DNA of 64,000 nucleotides, taken from contig CM021316.1 of assembly GCA_010645155.1 (NCBI GenBank), positions 1,673,215-1,737,214 on the forward strand, read 5' to 3'. The DNA is from Tigriopus japonicus. Taxonomy: Eukaryota; Arthropoda; Copepoda; Harpacticoida; Harpacticidae. Shown here one piece after another: positions 29,601 to 43,031 of the stretch. A program made the translations under genes and the position numbers. Every line of letters begins with the position of its first letter. The stretch's first letter is position 1. The notes under the pieces were generated by a model. The model worked only from the letters and a program-made list of their open reading frames with translations, made no database searches and was not told the DNA's origin.

Positions 29601-32600
29601 CCACTGGGGCCCTTGCTTGATGCTCTCAATTCAGTGTTATCAATCCTATAGATCACCCGGTATTCATTGGTGGCAGAGAACTTGTCAGACGTGACTGAAG
29701 TGTGCTCAAGTGCCATATATGGGCAATAGTTCAGAGGGTTTTAATTCTACTTGGATTAAAGAATCCTTTGAACAAGTTCAATCTGATTGAATTTGAATTT
29801 CTCGCCAACATGAGTTTGGGTCAAAAGAGTTTCAAATCCTCTTTTTTTGGGTGTATTGGAGGATGCCATTGCCTTTTATGAACATGTCTGAGATGTTTCA
29901 GCAAGCCATCTTACTGAGATGAGCCACATTCATCATCTCATTGAAGCCGACGAACCACCAAAGATTTTAGGAGAGGGGACAAAGAATCACTCATTTGATC
30001 ATAAAATCACTCCCAATGTGATGCTTGCTTGCCGAGCTTCAATAGAGGGACACTTTTAAACTTCCATAGGGAAGCCCAACAATAGGCACACGAGCGTCTG
30101 ATGTCAAACCTCATTTATTCCACGACTAAATAAAGTCAACCAAACCATTTCAAGTGCGTAAAGCGCCACGTGTGTTTATCACGCAGCTGACTAGTTCTTG
30201 GCGCCAAATTCAAATACTCCGTTTTACTTTTGAAACTTGGCAGAAAAGGGGTCTCTGCTCTTGAAAGTCAAGTCAAACTTGGACTTGTGAGTATTGCCAA
30301 TTTAGAATGCATAGAGGAGGCAAAGAGCTTCTTTCTTGTTATTTCACGTTGCTCGAGAGAGTGCAGACTACCGTGTGTTTTTATGTTTATGTTAAACTCG
30401 TGCACTCATTAACAAACGGCCCCATAATTTGGGCTTTTCGCTTCGTTCGCCGTCCAAGTAAGTTTTCCACTTGTCTATTGCCTGACTTGAAGAACACGAA
30501 CGAGTGAGAGGGATTATTGGCGTTTTGGGTAGCCCTATCAAGTCTCATGATTGAAATTCAGGCCAGACAACAAGCAAGACATCTTTCTCAGAAGCGCGAC
30601 AGGGTGGGCAAAAGTGGCTTGGTGGTGTTCAATATTCGAGATCTTGGCCATAATTATAGTCCGCGGGGAGAAGAAGGGCAATGGGAAAGATCCACAAGTT
30701 CTTAGAAGTAATTGACTATTAACATGGAATGAGTTTTGGGACCCTGTGTTTTTTCAGCCTCATAAAGATTATAACAGAATCCCACGAGAACTGTTTGTAG
30801 TAGACAGGGAGAGAATAAAGTGGGGTTGAGAAGTGGCCACTGGTGTTGCTTCTAGGTTGTGTATTGCTGGTCATAACCCTGCCCATTAAGGCAATACGCA
30901 CCTGGTTTGAGAGGCCAGAATTAAACACTAACCCACCAAACACCTCAACCAGACATTCTAGGATCTATTTCGAATCTAATTTGGATCGGACAGCGACCAT
31001 AACAATTATTAGAGTGCTCCCTCAATGCTTGAAGTTTTGACAACTTTGCGAATTTTTCATTTTAACCAAGTTTTTTTCTGGTGTTTTTGGTCTGAAAGGT
31101 TTGGTCGGAGCTATCATGGGCATTGAAATCAGAAAGGGTTTGGAAGAAGGGCGGAATCATACACCTAAAATTATCGTTGCCAGGATCTTTCGCACGCTTT
31201 GTCGAAGATGAACATTTGACCTCTGTTCGAGGAGAGACTCTGCTTTTTCTCATGGCCTCTTCACAAACATTCACAGCAAGATTTCAGAGAGAGGAGAGCC
31301 ATCATGCCAAGATGCGTTGCAAATAATCCAAGTTGCCAAAACAATGGCCTCATCATTATCTCAGCGAGGCTCCCAATAAGGTGTCAAATGGCTCGATAAT
31401 CCTCTCCTCACGGCATTGTTAGTGTTCTCGATTTGGTCAAATCTTGGCATGGAACCCAAACTGGAGGAACATGAACAGGCAATGAAGCGATATCGTAGCA
31501 ATCCTCAACAAAGACTCAATTCTTTAATAAAGGTCAATTAACGGTTCCATTTATGGCTCATGGAAAGATTGCTCGGCTAATGGAAGCAGACCTCACACCT
31601 CACCAGAATCAATATGGTACCCCCAAACGTACCAAAACGAGTGAGATGAGGCGATGGTATTGGCAATCACGTTGCATAAAGTGCTGTGGAGTCAAAAGGT
31701 GATTTTAAAAAAGCCCAATTGGGAGAGAGTTTCAAAAATGCATTTAGCTCACCGAGGCCGGTTGATGCCTCGAGGGTCCAAAATCCAAAGTCATTTTTTT
31801 ACTCGCTTCCCTCCTCACCAGCTCACTTCCAATGAGCAATGGACTCAAAAGATTGGCTTAATACGCACCTGGCGGATGGTTCAATGGTTTGATCTACTTG
31901 GACAGGCCTGGCCAGGGCCCAAAGAAAATTAATGTCTTTCTCTCACTGGATTAAAAAGCCCCCAATCAATCGACAATTGGCAGCAATTGCCGACTCTGAA
32001 TGACCGCCAATATCGCGGAGAAGCCCAAGTCATAATGGATCTCGGCTGAGCAATCAAACCCATGTTTTTCAATGCCATTGGAACGGGTTAATCATAAAAC
32101 TAACAGCTAAAAATAGACCTCGTCTCTCCATTGGAAGCTTGTCACAAATTCACGGAACCCAAATTCGCGTCGGGGACTTGAACGCGTCATGATTCCGAGG
32201 AACGGTTCCACGTGATTTTTGACGAGAATTTGGAGCCCATTGTGGCACACCTGAGGAGACTGCTGGTTTGAGTCAAGAGACAGTTTGATTGTGTGCCTCA
32301 TATTGATCACATCAGATATGAAACACAAGCCACGAACGAGGATGATTCGAACTCTCGGCTCAGTTGGAGACTTTTATTCACTGGCCGAGGAAACGAGTCA
32401 CCTCGAGAACTAGTTGTTGGACTTCATCAGGTCTGAATATGATTGAAATACAAAATAAACCCGCGTCATTTTCACCCAAGCTAGAGCTCGTACAATCAGA
32501 GAACGAGGGCATCCATCAAGATTTCGATTCTTGACGGGCTTCAAAAAATAGCGAGAGATCTGCCATCTTGCTTCCCAGCGTTCACACACGTTCTTTCTGT

Positions 32601-33246
32601 CTTGATGAGAACTACAGTGGAAGTACGTAGAAGAAGAAGACGTTCATTACATGGGGCATTAATATTCCGCTAAACAATGTCATGATACTCTCTCTGATCC
32701 CATCGAGTGGGTCCCCATAAATCATGGGCCGAGATGCTGCCGCAAGTTCACGAAGAATTTGCTTTCTGTGCCTGTTGTTGGAACTGATGTGTCCTCCGAG
32801 CTACGTAGTATACTGTAAATGTACAATTTTCAAAATTACACCTTCGGTCTTGGGCAGAAAGAGTGAGTGAGTGAGTGAGTGACTTAGCCCCATCCTCGCA
32901 TGATACCCACTATTCAGAGGATGCTGCCAAAAGAGATGGTTGGTTGGTTGGTTGGTGGGTCAGTCGAGTTTAAAATTTATAAGGCTGTGGTTATGGAAAG
33001 AGGCATGATTAGAAGAATGCTTTGAATTTCCCACACAAATGAAATCTTCTTGAAGCAAAAAAAACATAGGTAACAAATTAGCTCTTGATACATTGAACTA
33101 AGAATGAGCATAATATTGAGATAGGGAGAAACATTAGATTAATCATGACGAAAACTAAGCAAAGCTGGATGTAAGAATACTCAATTTAAATAATGTATCT
33201 TGATATAACGCAAACTCCGGATAAAAGAATAAGTCAGCAGATAAAA
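17658..33246. other. Gene-free stretch, middle part
   Basis: No exon with domain similarity or consistent splice phases was found. Features seen are microsatellites: five GAAC units at 18349-18368, AACC units around 20401-20416, a GTGA run at 32861-32881 and a GGTT run at 32938-32957. The open frames at 19464-19805 (minus) and 27425-28087 (minus) are the longest but show no recognisable protein signature. Confidence 0.6.
32861..32957. repeat. Microsatellite pair (GTGA)n and (GGTT)n
   Basis: About five GTGA units at 32861-32881 and five GGTT units at 32938-32957 lie within 100 bp of each other. Similar tetranucleotide runs of GAAC and AACC occur at 18349-18368, 16767-16782 and 20401-20416. 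Confidence 0.85.
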
Positions 33247-33408
33247 GCTGGTCCATACGTCAAATATGTCGCCAAATAATTTGACAAACATTTGTCTAAA
33301 TGTTTTATGTACGTACGTATGTATCCATGGTACTAATTTCACCAAACTTGAACATTTCGGCAAATGTTTGTCATGTTATTTGATGAAGTATTTGACGTGT
33401 AGACCTGC
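33247..33408. repeat. Long inverted repeat (58-nt arms), MITE or hairpin
   Basis: Positions 33247-33304 are the inverted copy of 33351-33408. The two 58-nt arms align without a gap at 47 of 58 positions and enclose a 46-nt loop. The whole 162-bp unit would fold into a long hairpin. The inner arm motif is TTTGACAAACATTTG on the left and ATGACAAACATTTG on the right (read on the opposite strand). No clear target-site duplication flanks it. It could be a miniature inverted-repeat transposable element or the source of a hairpin RNA. Confidence 0.75.
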
Positions 33409-36400
33409 CTTAACAAAATACATCGTTACATCTAGCCCGGGCTATATTTTTGGGATAATATCTATCTTATGTACCAATTCAGTGATTAAGTTTGAAATAA
33501 TCAATCTCGTGTAAAAATGGCCCATGTCTTTGGCAAAAAGCGAATGGTGAACGTAGAGTTGTTAGTTCATCATCAGACATCGGTTAATTGACGGTGGAGT
33601 GAGTGGTGCTTCGACTGATAAAGCGCCAAAACACGTCATTTTGGGGCCGAAAAATATTACCTGACATTTCGACGGAGCCACTTTGGGCGCAATGATAACA
33701 AAAAACATTTTCAGGAGCAAAAACAATTTAGCCACGTATCAGGATCTCGCATCTCTATTTCTGAGTGAGGCCGTCGAGTAAAAAAGCCATCGTGGCTCTT
33801 TAACTCACTAGAGAGGTGACGGATAGTTCTGAAACATTATGATTAAGACCTCTTTTCTCGTCCATACATCATCCTGTAATCATTTCCCTTCCAAACATGC
33901 AGCCTCATAATCGACAACCTTGATGACAATCTTGGACCTAAGACCAAAAAATTGGAGTCAAATCAGGTTTTTGGAATGAACGAAAGAGGGAAAAAAGCAT
34001 TTCAACTATTTAGGTCCGATAACAATCTGTAACGAATTAAACACTACTCAAGTGGAAAGGTGTTCATTATGCGCGAAGAAATTTGCACTCAAAATTGAGG
34101 GCAACGCCTCTTGACGAGCTCTTTATGGTTGGGCAAGACTTGGATTTCGTGAATGTTTGATTGAAGAAAATCTGCCCATAATTGGTGGTCCATAAAAAGG
34201 GGTGTTGATTCGAAATTTACGATGTGTTGTGGGAACATTGCAGGGGCCAAGAAACGGGTATCCAATGGATGGCAAAGAAATTGTGGTTTGTTTATCTCGC
34301 CACCCGAAAATGTGTGATATTTGATCTGGTAGTGGCAAAAATAACCACTTCATTTTGTTGAATGTTTGCCAAGCGTCGTTTTCAATGATCACTCGCCACA
34401 GTTCCAAACAAACATTTGCCCAAACACAAAGACTGCTTCACTGAAATCTGAAGGGACAACTTATTAACGGCATGGACAACAGCTGATCCGGAAAAAAAAG
34501 ACTTTCCGATTGACAGGCAATTATTGCCACCCAAAAAAAGAAGGTTGTGACGCTCATCTTGTTCAGTTTTTGAACGTTTTGTTCACTTTGCTTCGTTTTT
34601 TTATATTGTGAAGGATTTCTTGCGCTTTAATACTTTATTTTGTACCACTTCTCGGTTAATTTAATACTACTTTCACTCTATAGAAGGCTTTTGGCACTTC
34701 ACGAAATTGTTAGAACAATGCTGAGAAACAAAACTTTCACTCAAAACTACTTGGAAATATTTGGCCCAAGGGTTTCCCCTATCCAGTCCTATCAAAAGAT
34801 GTCTCCAATCAGAGAAGCTCCAAGTTGGTTCATAGTGCTAAGAGCGTGGTGCTAAAAGAGGCACTTGATGTTAAGATATTCTCCTTGTTATACACCCAAT
34901 TTACGAGCTTGCCTCCACTCTCTGTGGGATACTTCGATCCAGTACTGCACAACAATCTTTCCGTCCCTCTTCGGAGGTGAGATTTTGAAACCCATTGTAC
35001 CACTTTTGAGAAGACGACGACCAGGTTGCTTGGTTGGTTGATGGTTGAAGGAGAAGTGAAAGAGTAGATCGAAGTAGCTCGTGAGCAGATTGGCTCGTGA
35101 ATATGTTAATTCGATTCAGCCTCAACGCCAGACACCACCGGCCACTGCCCAAAATGTAATGGGTTCTATTGTGTTTGATTTGCATTCCTCGTCCTACTGT
35201 GCGAGAATAAATCAAGTGAGAAAGCCGATCCCGGATCAAACATGGTACAGTGGCTTTTTTTCCTTGTAAACCATCGCAATTGGACCTAACCAACATCTCG
35301 AAGAGTCTTGCGCTCAATTGGACTCATCTTGCCTCCTCATTGCAAAAGTAATAAATATGGGGTTAATTTCTGCCCAGTTGCCAAATTATAGGGATCGTCG
35401 TGACATTTAATATTGCAAGAGATGTGCTCATCATCCATCTAACCCGACCTCCTTTCTTAATGGAACTTGAAAGCTACTCGTGTAGTAGTTTAGTCTACGC
35501 CAAAACAGGCCTACATAACATGTAAGTGTAGAATACAAGATCAGCATCAGGTTGTTGGTCGCAAATTTCTAGACTGGGTTATACATCTCATGAATGCATA
35601 GCATGTGCGCGAAAAAAACATGGTTGGGGAGAAAAGTTGCCATTGTTTAATTTGACCATTGCACACCCATCTCACTTGGAAAATGGCTCAGCACAAGAAT
35701 TATAGCACCTTAATTGGCTACTTGTAAATCAGCGAACGGGAAACAAGATGTGTTTCCACCAGCTATTGGTATCGCCACAGCCGTAAAATAGTAACATTCG
35801 GCAGTTTTGCCATTAGCGTACAGGTAAATTTAACTTGTTCAGTACAGTAATGTTGCCAGGTTTTCATCCTTCAACATCTTTTCGAACATTTTCTTGTGCA
35901 ACATTGTTTACTAAATTTGATCCCAAAAGCATTTGAGATATTCAAACAAATATCAGGGCATTTGTAAGGTATCCACAATTTGAACATTTTGGCAACACTG
36001 AAATTAGTCACCCTATAAAACCTTGCCACCATTTGGGGTTGGGACCATACCATTAGAACCGAAGTTACTTGCCAATGTAATGCTCATGTTAGCCTGCCAT
36101 TGACCACAAAGTCAGTTTGAGACGAATTGTCACCCTCTGGGCATGGCAGACAAACCCCAAGAAGCCCATTTGTCGCCCTCTACGTTTTAAGTGTGGATGG
36201 AACAGCTGCCAACTAGGCAAGAGGGGTGAAACAATAACATCGATGGAATAAACCACAATCATCCCTAATTGCGCCAGATCTCTCTAATGATTTTGTGACG
36301 GGGCCACAATTTGTCATCGACAGGCCACAAAATCGTCGTGAAATGCAAGTGACAGGGTATGAAACTTGTTCGTGACCCAAGTTTTTATGAGTTGTGTTTT

Positions 36401-39400
36401 TAGCGATTCCTCTTGGATTCGGCGATCCGATCGGCTTTTGTGTCTGTCAATTCCATGGTAGTTTAAACGTGACCTCATTTGAATTTTTATGATCCCAGAA
36501 GTTACCATAGAGGCAGCAAGAGGAATATCTATTTCGAAGGGTTCTTTTATTGGTTTCAAATAGATCGTCGTCTCCTTTGTGTGTTTCATAGGTAAACAGG
36601 CTCATCAAGTGCATTGATTGAACCCGGCCCAAAATCTTCATTTGGCGGGGGAAAAATGGCTCTTGGAATTGCCCATTATACGCCATGTTCATCATTTCTC
36701 CGTTTTGAAAAGGTAATTGAAATGCCCTATTTAATTGCATGGTTGGAATAAGTCAAATACGAGTAATTAGACTCTCGGAAAGCCTCAGTGATGCCATTGG
36801 ACTCTGTCTAAGATGAGCAGGTCTCATTTGACTAATGATGAGAGAACCAGAGGAAACTTATTCGAAAATTGAAGTCGAGAGCAAAATATATTACATTGAG
36901 AGACGCCCCTGAGAAGAAAAAGAGATGGTTTCTTTGCCACCGTCAGTTATCTTTTATCGATAATCGTGAGCTGTCTTGGTGTTCTGTCGAGATAAGAGAG
37001 CTTAGAAATGGTTAGTAATCAGTGCAAATGAAATCTCATTTGAGTGGAAACGAAAACTCCGTTCTCACCGTCTTGACGGGAAAAAATGATTGAAATGAAC
37101 GACGCGGAGCCGCAAAAATAACTAGACGCATCACAACCATAGACAAAGGTTTCTATATTGACTTCAAAGAGGGTTCAAAATCGTCCCTTTTTCCTCCTAA
37201 GAACGAGGAAGTAGATTTCCATGAGAGCAAATATCATTGAGCAAAGCAAACCACTCGTTTGTTTCAAGTCTTGGAGGCAATGTTCTCATCGATTGCTATT
37301 GGAAAAAATACTGTTTGTCTGTCAGAGGTATTTTTGTGTTGCCTTTAAAAATCGGCTTAAAATAATCTAGTTAATCCTAGTAACTTGGCTAACGTGAAAC
37401 CTGGTATACAACGCTGCTCAGCTAAATGGTGCATTCTACCGTTCATATAATGTGAACTCGAGATGAAAACTCGACATACCAATCCTCTATTTCCGGATTT
37501 ATCCATCATTTAGACACTTGACACGTCTAATAAATTAAAAGGAGAGACGAAATTGGACTTAACTTGTTGAAACACCTTTCTTCCCAACACAAAGAGGGTT
37601 TTAAACGCGAGCAATTCTAACTTTTCCGGGAAATGTCAATTCCAGTTTCCAAAAGGCAACAGTCCAAACTTGAATAATGGGATCATCGTCCATTGACTGA
37701 CCATTTCGAGTCTTGAATGAAGCGTTCAAATCCGAGCCCAAGGAAGCAGAAAAATCTTTGTGGCATCCCGTATGAAATGGGACTCTATTTCTTCCTCACA
37801 ATAACAGCTCAGCGTGAAACCCGAGACCCAATGTCAAAAATGTGAACTTAAAAAAGCGATGACAACGCAAGAGCTCACGATGGATTCTTCGGATCAGCTT
37901 TCCCAACTTTTTGACTTTTATTTAGAATGACCCAATTCAGACGTCGTATTGGGTCATTCAAATCGACATCGAGCACCTCGTTTGAACACTGAGTAGGCGA
38001 GATATTCTTCAGAGAGACGTTCATTTCTGGTCTTTGAAGATGCCTTTCAACCTCTTCAGACTTGTCATCGTTCGTTCCAAAATTGGTCATTGAAGGGACT
38101 CCACAGGCAGCATGCACAGAAAAAAAAGAGAGCCACAACGAAGAGACGCGACCACAAGATGCATTAATCATAAAAAAGTTCATTTTACATCCATCGTCCA
38201 TCCTTCTCCCCCAAAAGTAGCCCTGGTGGTTGGTTGGTTGCTAGTAAGTCCATCCATGACTTCCCTCCACTTTCAACCTCAGGTATCCCAAGCACTCAAA
38301 CAATGCCATACCAAAGCCCTCAACATCAACGGTTACGCTGTCACAGGATGGACAGCCAACTTCGGATCGAATCCAGGAACCATCCTGTAACTACAGGTGT
38401 TAGACGTGGAGGAGAATAGGTGTACCTTGAAGTACCCCCTCCAACTACTGGTTCATCGTCGTCTCTTATACCCATCGGCTCAAAAACGAAGAAGCGTTTT
38501 CAACGGTTTTTCTCTCTTTCTCTGGCTTCTTCCTTTGAAGATCTTGATTGCAGAGTGGCTTTAAAAAAAAGATACACCGAAGAAGTCCTGCTTCATCGGG
38601 TCAAATCTGTCTTTCGGAGACCCTTTTTGAGACTCGGTCCTGACACCCTGCATTGATATCAAGACTTTTTCTTCTCCTGAGGGTGCAAGCCATGTTCTTG
38701 AGGGGTGGTTCGTTACTGTCATCAAGGACTTCTGAATTACTGGGATCGACCCAAATCATAGATTTGGAAGATAATAATGGATGCCGGTTGGGATCACTTG
38801 ATCCAATTACCCGGTCGTTTTAGGAATTTAAACGACAAGTAAAGATACATGTCCATGAAGTTAAGCAGTCTTTTTGGAGAAGAAAAATCACCCGTGTGAT
38901 CCTTGAAATGAATAGAAGTGGTCTAGATTTCCAGATTTTCTTAACGTATTTTCAGCCGTTAGGAATTCCTGCCTGAGAAAATCAAGTATATGGACGAGAA
39001 TTGTTGAACGAGCGAGTGAGCATATCTGAATTACTCATTGGTTGGCTACGATAAAATGGGGCTTTAATTGCATTTTTGCAATACAAACACAAAGCAAATG
39101 TCATCAAGAGACGGTCTAATGCAATTTCCCATCGAAAATGGAGGAAACTTCATGAAATTGTCACAACATTCACAAAAGACTTGAGCCACAAATCACAAAA
39201 AAGTTATCTATCAAGGCTTGGGATGCAATTTGCACATTGCAAACCCCACAAAAAACAAACACAACTACAGCGATTATAAAAAAAGTTTGGCTCATTCGAC
39301 ACATGCGATCACAACAATGCGAGACAATTGTTGGATCAAGTCTGAATATTCCTTATTCCCAAAAAACACTTTTTTTCCTGGAGAAATGAAAGAGAAGCTC

Positions 39401-42400
39401 CAAAATAAGGTCACAAACAATAATAAGATCAGGCCTTTTTTCAAAAGCTTATGAAGAAAAAGACCAAAACGCTTCCTTCCAATTGTTGGATGGTTTTGCT
39501 CGAAGGATTTAAAGTTCTTTCCAATAGTTCCAGGCCCTTTTTATTAATCAACCAAAAAGTTAGTCACTTCGTAAACCTCTGATAGTTTTTAAGAACACTC
39601 AACCGCGCAAATTTAGAGCCACAACTTCATGAACCAGGTGCAAAGTCATCTGTTGTTTCTTGTTAATCCATGACTCATTTCGAGGTTTGAGGTCTGAGGC
39701 ATTGCAACAAGTAGTTGAAACACGTTGATGCATGACTAAAATATGGCAGGATTTCAAGTCCAAACATCGCATAATAAATCGATATTTTTTTTTATATTTG
39801 AATCACCCTGATGGATTGGGGGCCATTAAAGATGCATCCAAGCATTGTTGTAGGTCCTTTTAAAATCCCAAGCCATCAATATCAACGTCATCTCAAAGGT
39901 GAAATGAAATCGATGACTTGAAACAAGTGGTTCAGATTTTTCTCTCTCCGCTATTAACCGGTTCGAAATAAGAAAAGGAGTTTTCGATTTGGCCATTTGT
40001 TTCAGAGGACATGTTGAATTGTTCTCAAGTTTTCAAGTCATCCTCGCAAAGAGACCTCTGCGCTCAAAAGTGGTTTCTTCTCTTTCACCCAACTTAATTC
40101 CTTAACCATGCAACCAAGCAAGCAAGCAACCAGTCGAGTGCCAACTCCGACGACCACTTGAGACTGGTTCATGGACCTATGCGAGGAATTTCACCTATGC
40201 AGGTTTTCTACATACTCCGAATGACTAGAATTCCTCACTTTTATTATGCCTCTCCAAGGGAGCCCGAGTTTTATGACAATGGCCCAAAGTCAAGAAAAGA
40301 TGCCCTTCTCAAGATGAGGCACCTTTCCATCCCATCACTTTGAATGGTAGAAACATAAGACTCCCTAGGTAACTAACTAGATATCAGAAGTATTTAACAG
40401 GGCTCAAAAATTGACGTCACTCCTAGAAGTATCTTAACACAGGTGGAGTTAATAGAAGAAAAAGACCCATGTTGGATCGAGTTGTGTCGATTTTCTTGGC
40501 GTTGTTACGACTTACGGCCACTTTCTCCCCTCCCTTGGATTGCCAGGCTGATGCCTTCTTTAGTTCTTGAAGCTTCGGCCTAATCTAGCTTTGGGTTGAG
40601 GTTTTTGAGTCTCAGATCTCTGGCAGGCTTGCATTGAGCCGAGCCAAGGTGAATGCTCAAAGTGGTCAAGATGATATTTGAACTAAAGGCGTAAAACCAT
40701 TGCATTTGTAACGCTCCCGTGGAAGAATCTTTTTCAAACATGTCCATTCCGGACATTTTATAATTCAGGTCAGCTTTCACTATTGGAAACGACATTTCGG
40801 GAATTATTTTTTAAGATTTTTTGTACAATATGAAGAAGGCCTATCATAAAGATTTCCGTTGCCAGTTTCATAGTAATTAAAAATCTTCCCTCCAAATACG
40901 GTTATCTTTGTAAGAACAAACGACGTAAAAAGCCCCTTGCCAGACATCATCACAAGCTAAGACCGAAAAAAAAACCGGCCTGGCGATCCACAAAAACGAT
41001 GGGATTGCATTGTGATTGAGTATTATTAAGTTAGAGATCTATTAAGGTGACTGCATGCATTAGCGCCATTCCAAAGCACAACTACGTCGACCGTATCTTT
41101 TCCCCCTCAAGAAGTTTTTACCCTCATTTTTGTTGGACACGACTTAAGGGATGAAAAAGTGGGACGACGTTTGATTACAAGACCTCTGCGTTTTTGCTCG
41201 GTTCAAGGGTTTAATTCGGTAATTGACGGCGTTTAAGAACCAGATTTCTCTCTGTCTCTGGCATCATTCCAAAACCAAAACCATCTTTGTGGCAAACCTT
41301 TAAAACTTCCTACATTCATAACCGAATCCCACTGTCAATGAACAAATTGCGGTCAACAAAATCATGAGGGTTTTCCCCCGGCCATGATTCAATTCTGACT
41401 CATCCAAGGCCAATCTAGCAAGTCTACAATGTTCCTCCATTTCATGACACTCAACAACAAGCGTCATTGAATTTCTCAGGAATGTCTGCCCGAGAGAGAG
41501 AGAGAGAAAATCTTTCAGACATCTAAAATTAGATGTCCATCACTGGCTTGTCAGCCTTTCCAGTTCGGCCTTTGAGGCTTTCAGCCTTCCTCACTGTCCC
41601 AGGCAGACCCTGTCTCTTTCTCTCGCCAGACTCTTTGGCACATCGACAGCTGAAACAATCTCAAGCATTCAAAGAATGCAACCAAGACTGCCACAATCCC
41701 GCGAATCCAGAGAGAAAAAGCCTCGTCCAGAGCCTTAAATTTAACTCAAACTAAAGATTAGTCGTCTCAAATGCAAGGCCTGAGTTTCACCTACCTGGTC
41801 CAAAGAAAAAAGACTCGCTCAGGAGTCCGTACACGGGCACAAGCACGGTTAAACACCAGGGATTCACGGGCTCGACTCTCCTCTTCGAGTAGAGTGCGGC
41901 GTCTCTGGAATGCTTGGAATGGCACAAAGGAATCTGAAGAACGCAGGGAGAGAACAACACAATCAGGCCGTGGGCAGCATATTCGGGCAGGTTTTGGCGT
42001 ATGGCTGCTTTGAAATAGGCTGGAAAGGGCGATTGATGTGGGCAGTTGGGCGATTTGGCTGCTTAGAGTGTTCAACTACCAGGAATGCAGGTAGAGGACA
42101 AGACATAGAGACGGGGAAGGAACTGGATATTATTAAACGTATGCGCAGGATATGTCGTTGTCAATTTCTGATTTCAAATGAGACGGCAAGAATTGTCATG
42201 GGTTGGATTTGAAAATACACTGCATAACAACAATACACTTTGGCACATGTCCTGTTTTTGCGTGAGTGAAATTTTATTGAAGTCGAGATATGCGATAGAG
42301 TGCAGATTTGGCAATATCAACTAGTGGATCTTTTTGTTTTCTGACGAGCCAGAAAAATAATAATTTGATGAGTCAGGAAAGAGTGAGAGTGGAAATTCCC

Positions 42401-42959
42401 AGTTAGTGAAATGCGTCAATTTGAAATGTGATGCTTTGAACATGATCTGAATGAATCATGTCAGATTAGAGCCGAGACAATTGTTGTCGTATGATTATCT
42501 AACAGCTTGTGATCAACGATTTTAATGGAAAATAAAAGGTCTCTGCAATGTAAACTTTAGGAGGTTGAGAAAATCTTTAAAAGAACCTTGCGTAAAAGGC
42601 ACCCTGAAAAGAAATGGATTTTACAGACGAAGTGTAAGTTTATTAAAAATGTCAAGTTCCATTAATACAGAGTCCACTTCCGTGATCCCCGAACTTATCT
42701 ATGAAATGGAATACAAGATACTCGATAAATCTTTACATATTCCAACTCTCAAAATGATGAAATGAAGCGCAACAAGGAACTTTTGCCACTACTTTCTTCA
42801 CTCGAATACTTTCTTCTTTTTTATCATCACTATTTGAGACGGGGGCAGTTTGAAGTGAATTCAATCCTACTCAATTAATTAATTCAGGAAAATAAGAATA
42901 TATAGAAAAGAACGAATAAAAAGAAATTTTATCAAAACTTTCAATTTGGTCACCCTGAG
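33409..42959. other. Gene-free stretch upstream of BRIX1
   Basis: No coding exon is supported. Repeats seen are a GA run at 41491-41507 and CAAG/CAAC tetranucleotides near 40107-40130. A weak inverted pair, CAGTAATGTTGCCAG near 35845 and TGGCAACACTG near 35990, might mark a small element of about 155 bp but has no target duplication. The last 150 bp are AT-rich and lead into the BRIX1 promoter. Confidence 0.6.
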
Positions 42960-42989
42960 TTGCAATCTAAACAAAACAAAACCAAAACA

Positions 42990-42995
42990 CACGTG
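42990..42995 (+). promoter_or_regulatory. Canonical E-box CACGTG upstream of BRIX1
   Basis: The palindrome CACGTG lies 37 bp before the BRIX1 start codon, in a short AT-rich 5' region. Myc/Max dimers bind this hexamer and activate ribosome-biogenesis genes in animals. The site is seen directly; its use by Myc here is inference. It may fall in the 5' UTR or core promoter because the transcription start is not known. Confidence 0.45.
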
Positions 42996-43031
42996 TTAAG
43001 AGACGATTCTTTTCAAAAACGTGCAATTAAG

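Noticed and set aside
35845..36000. Possible small element with CAGTAATGTTGCC / TGGCAACACTG ends
   Set aside because: The inverted match is only about ten bases with gaps and there is no target duplication.
41533..42212. Chain of frames just upstream of BRIX1
   Set aside because: They overlap on both strands, contain repeat-derived Arg/Glu runs, and do not splice into BRIX1.
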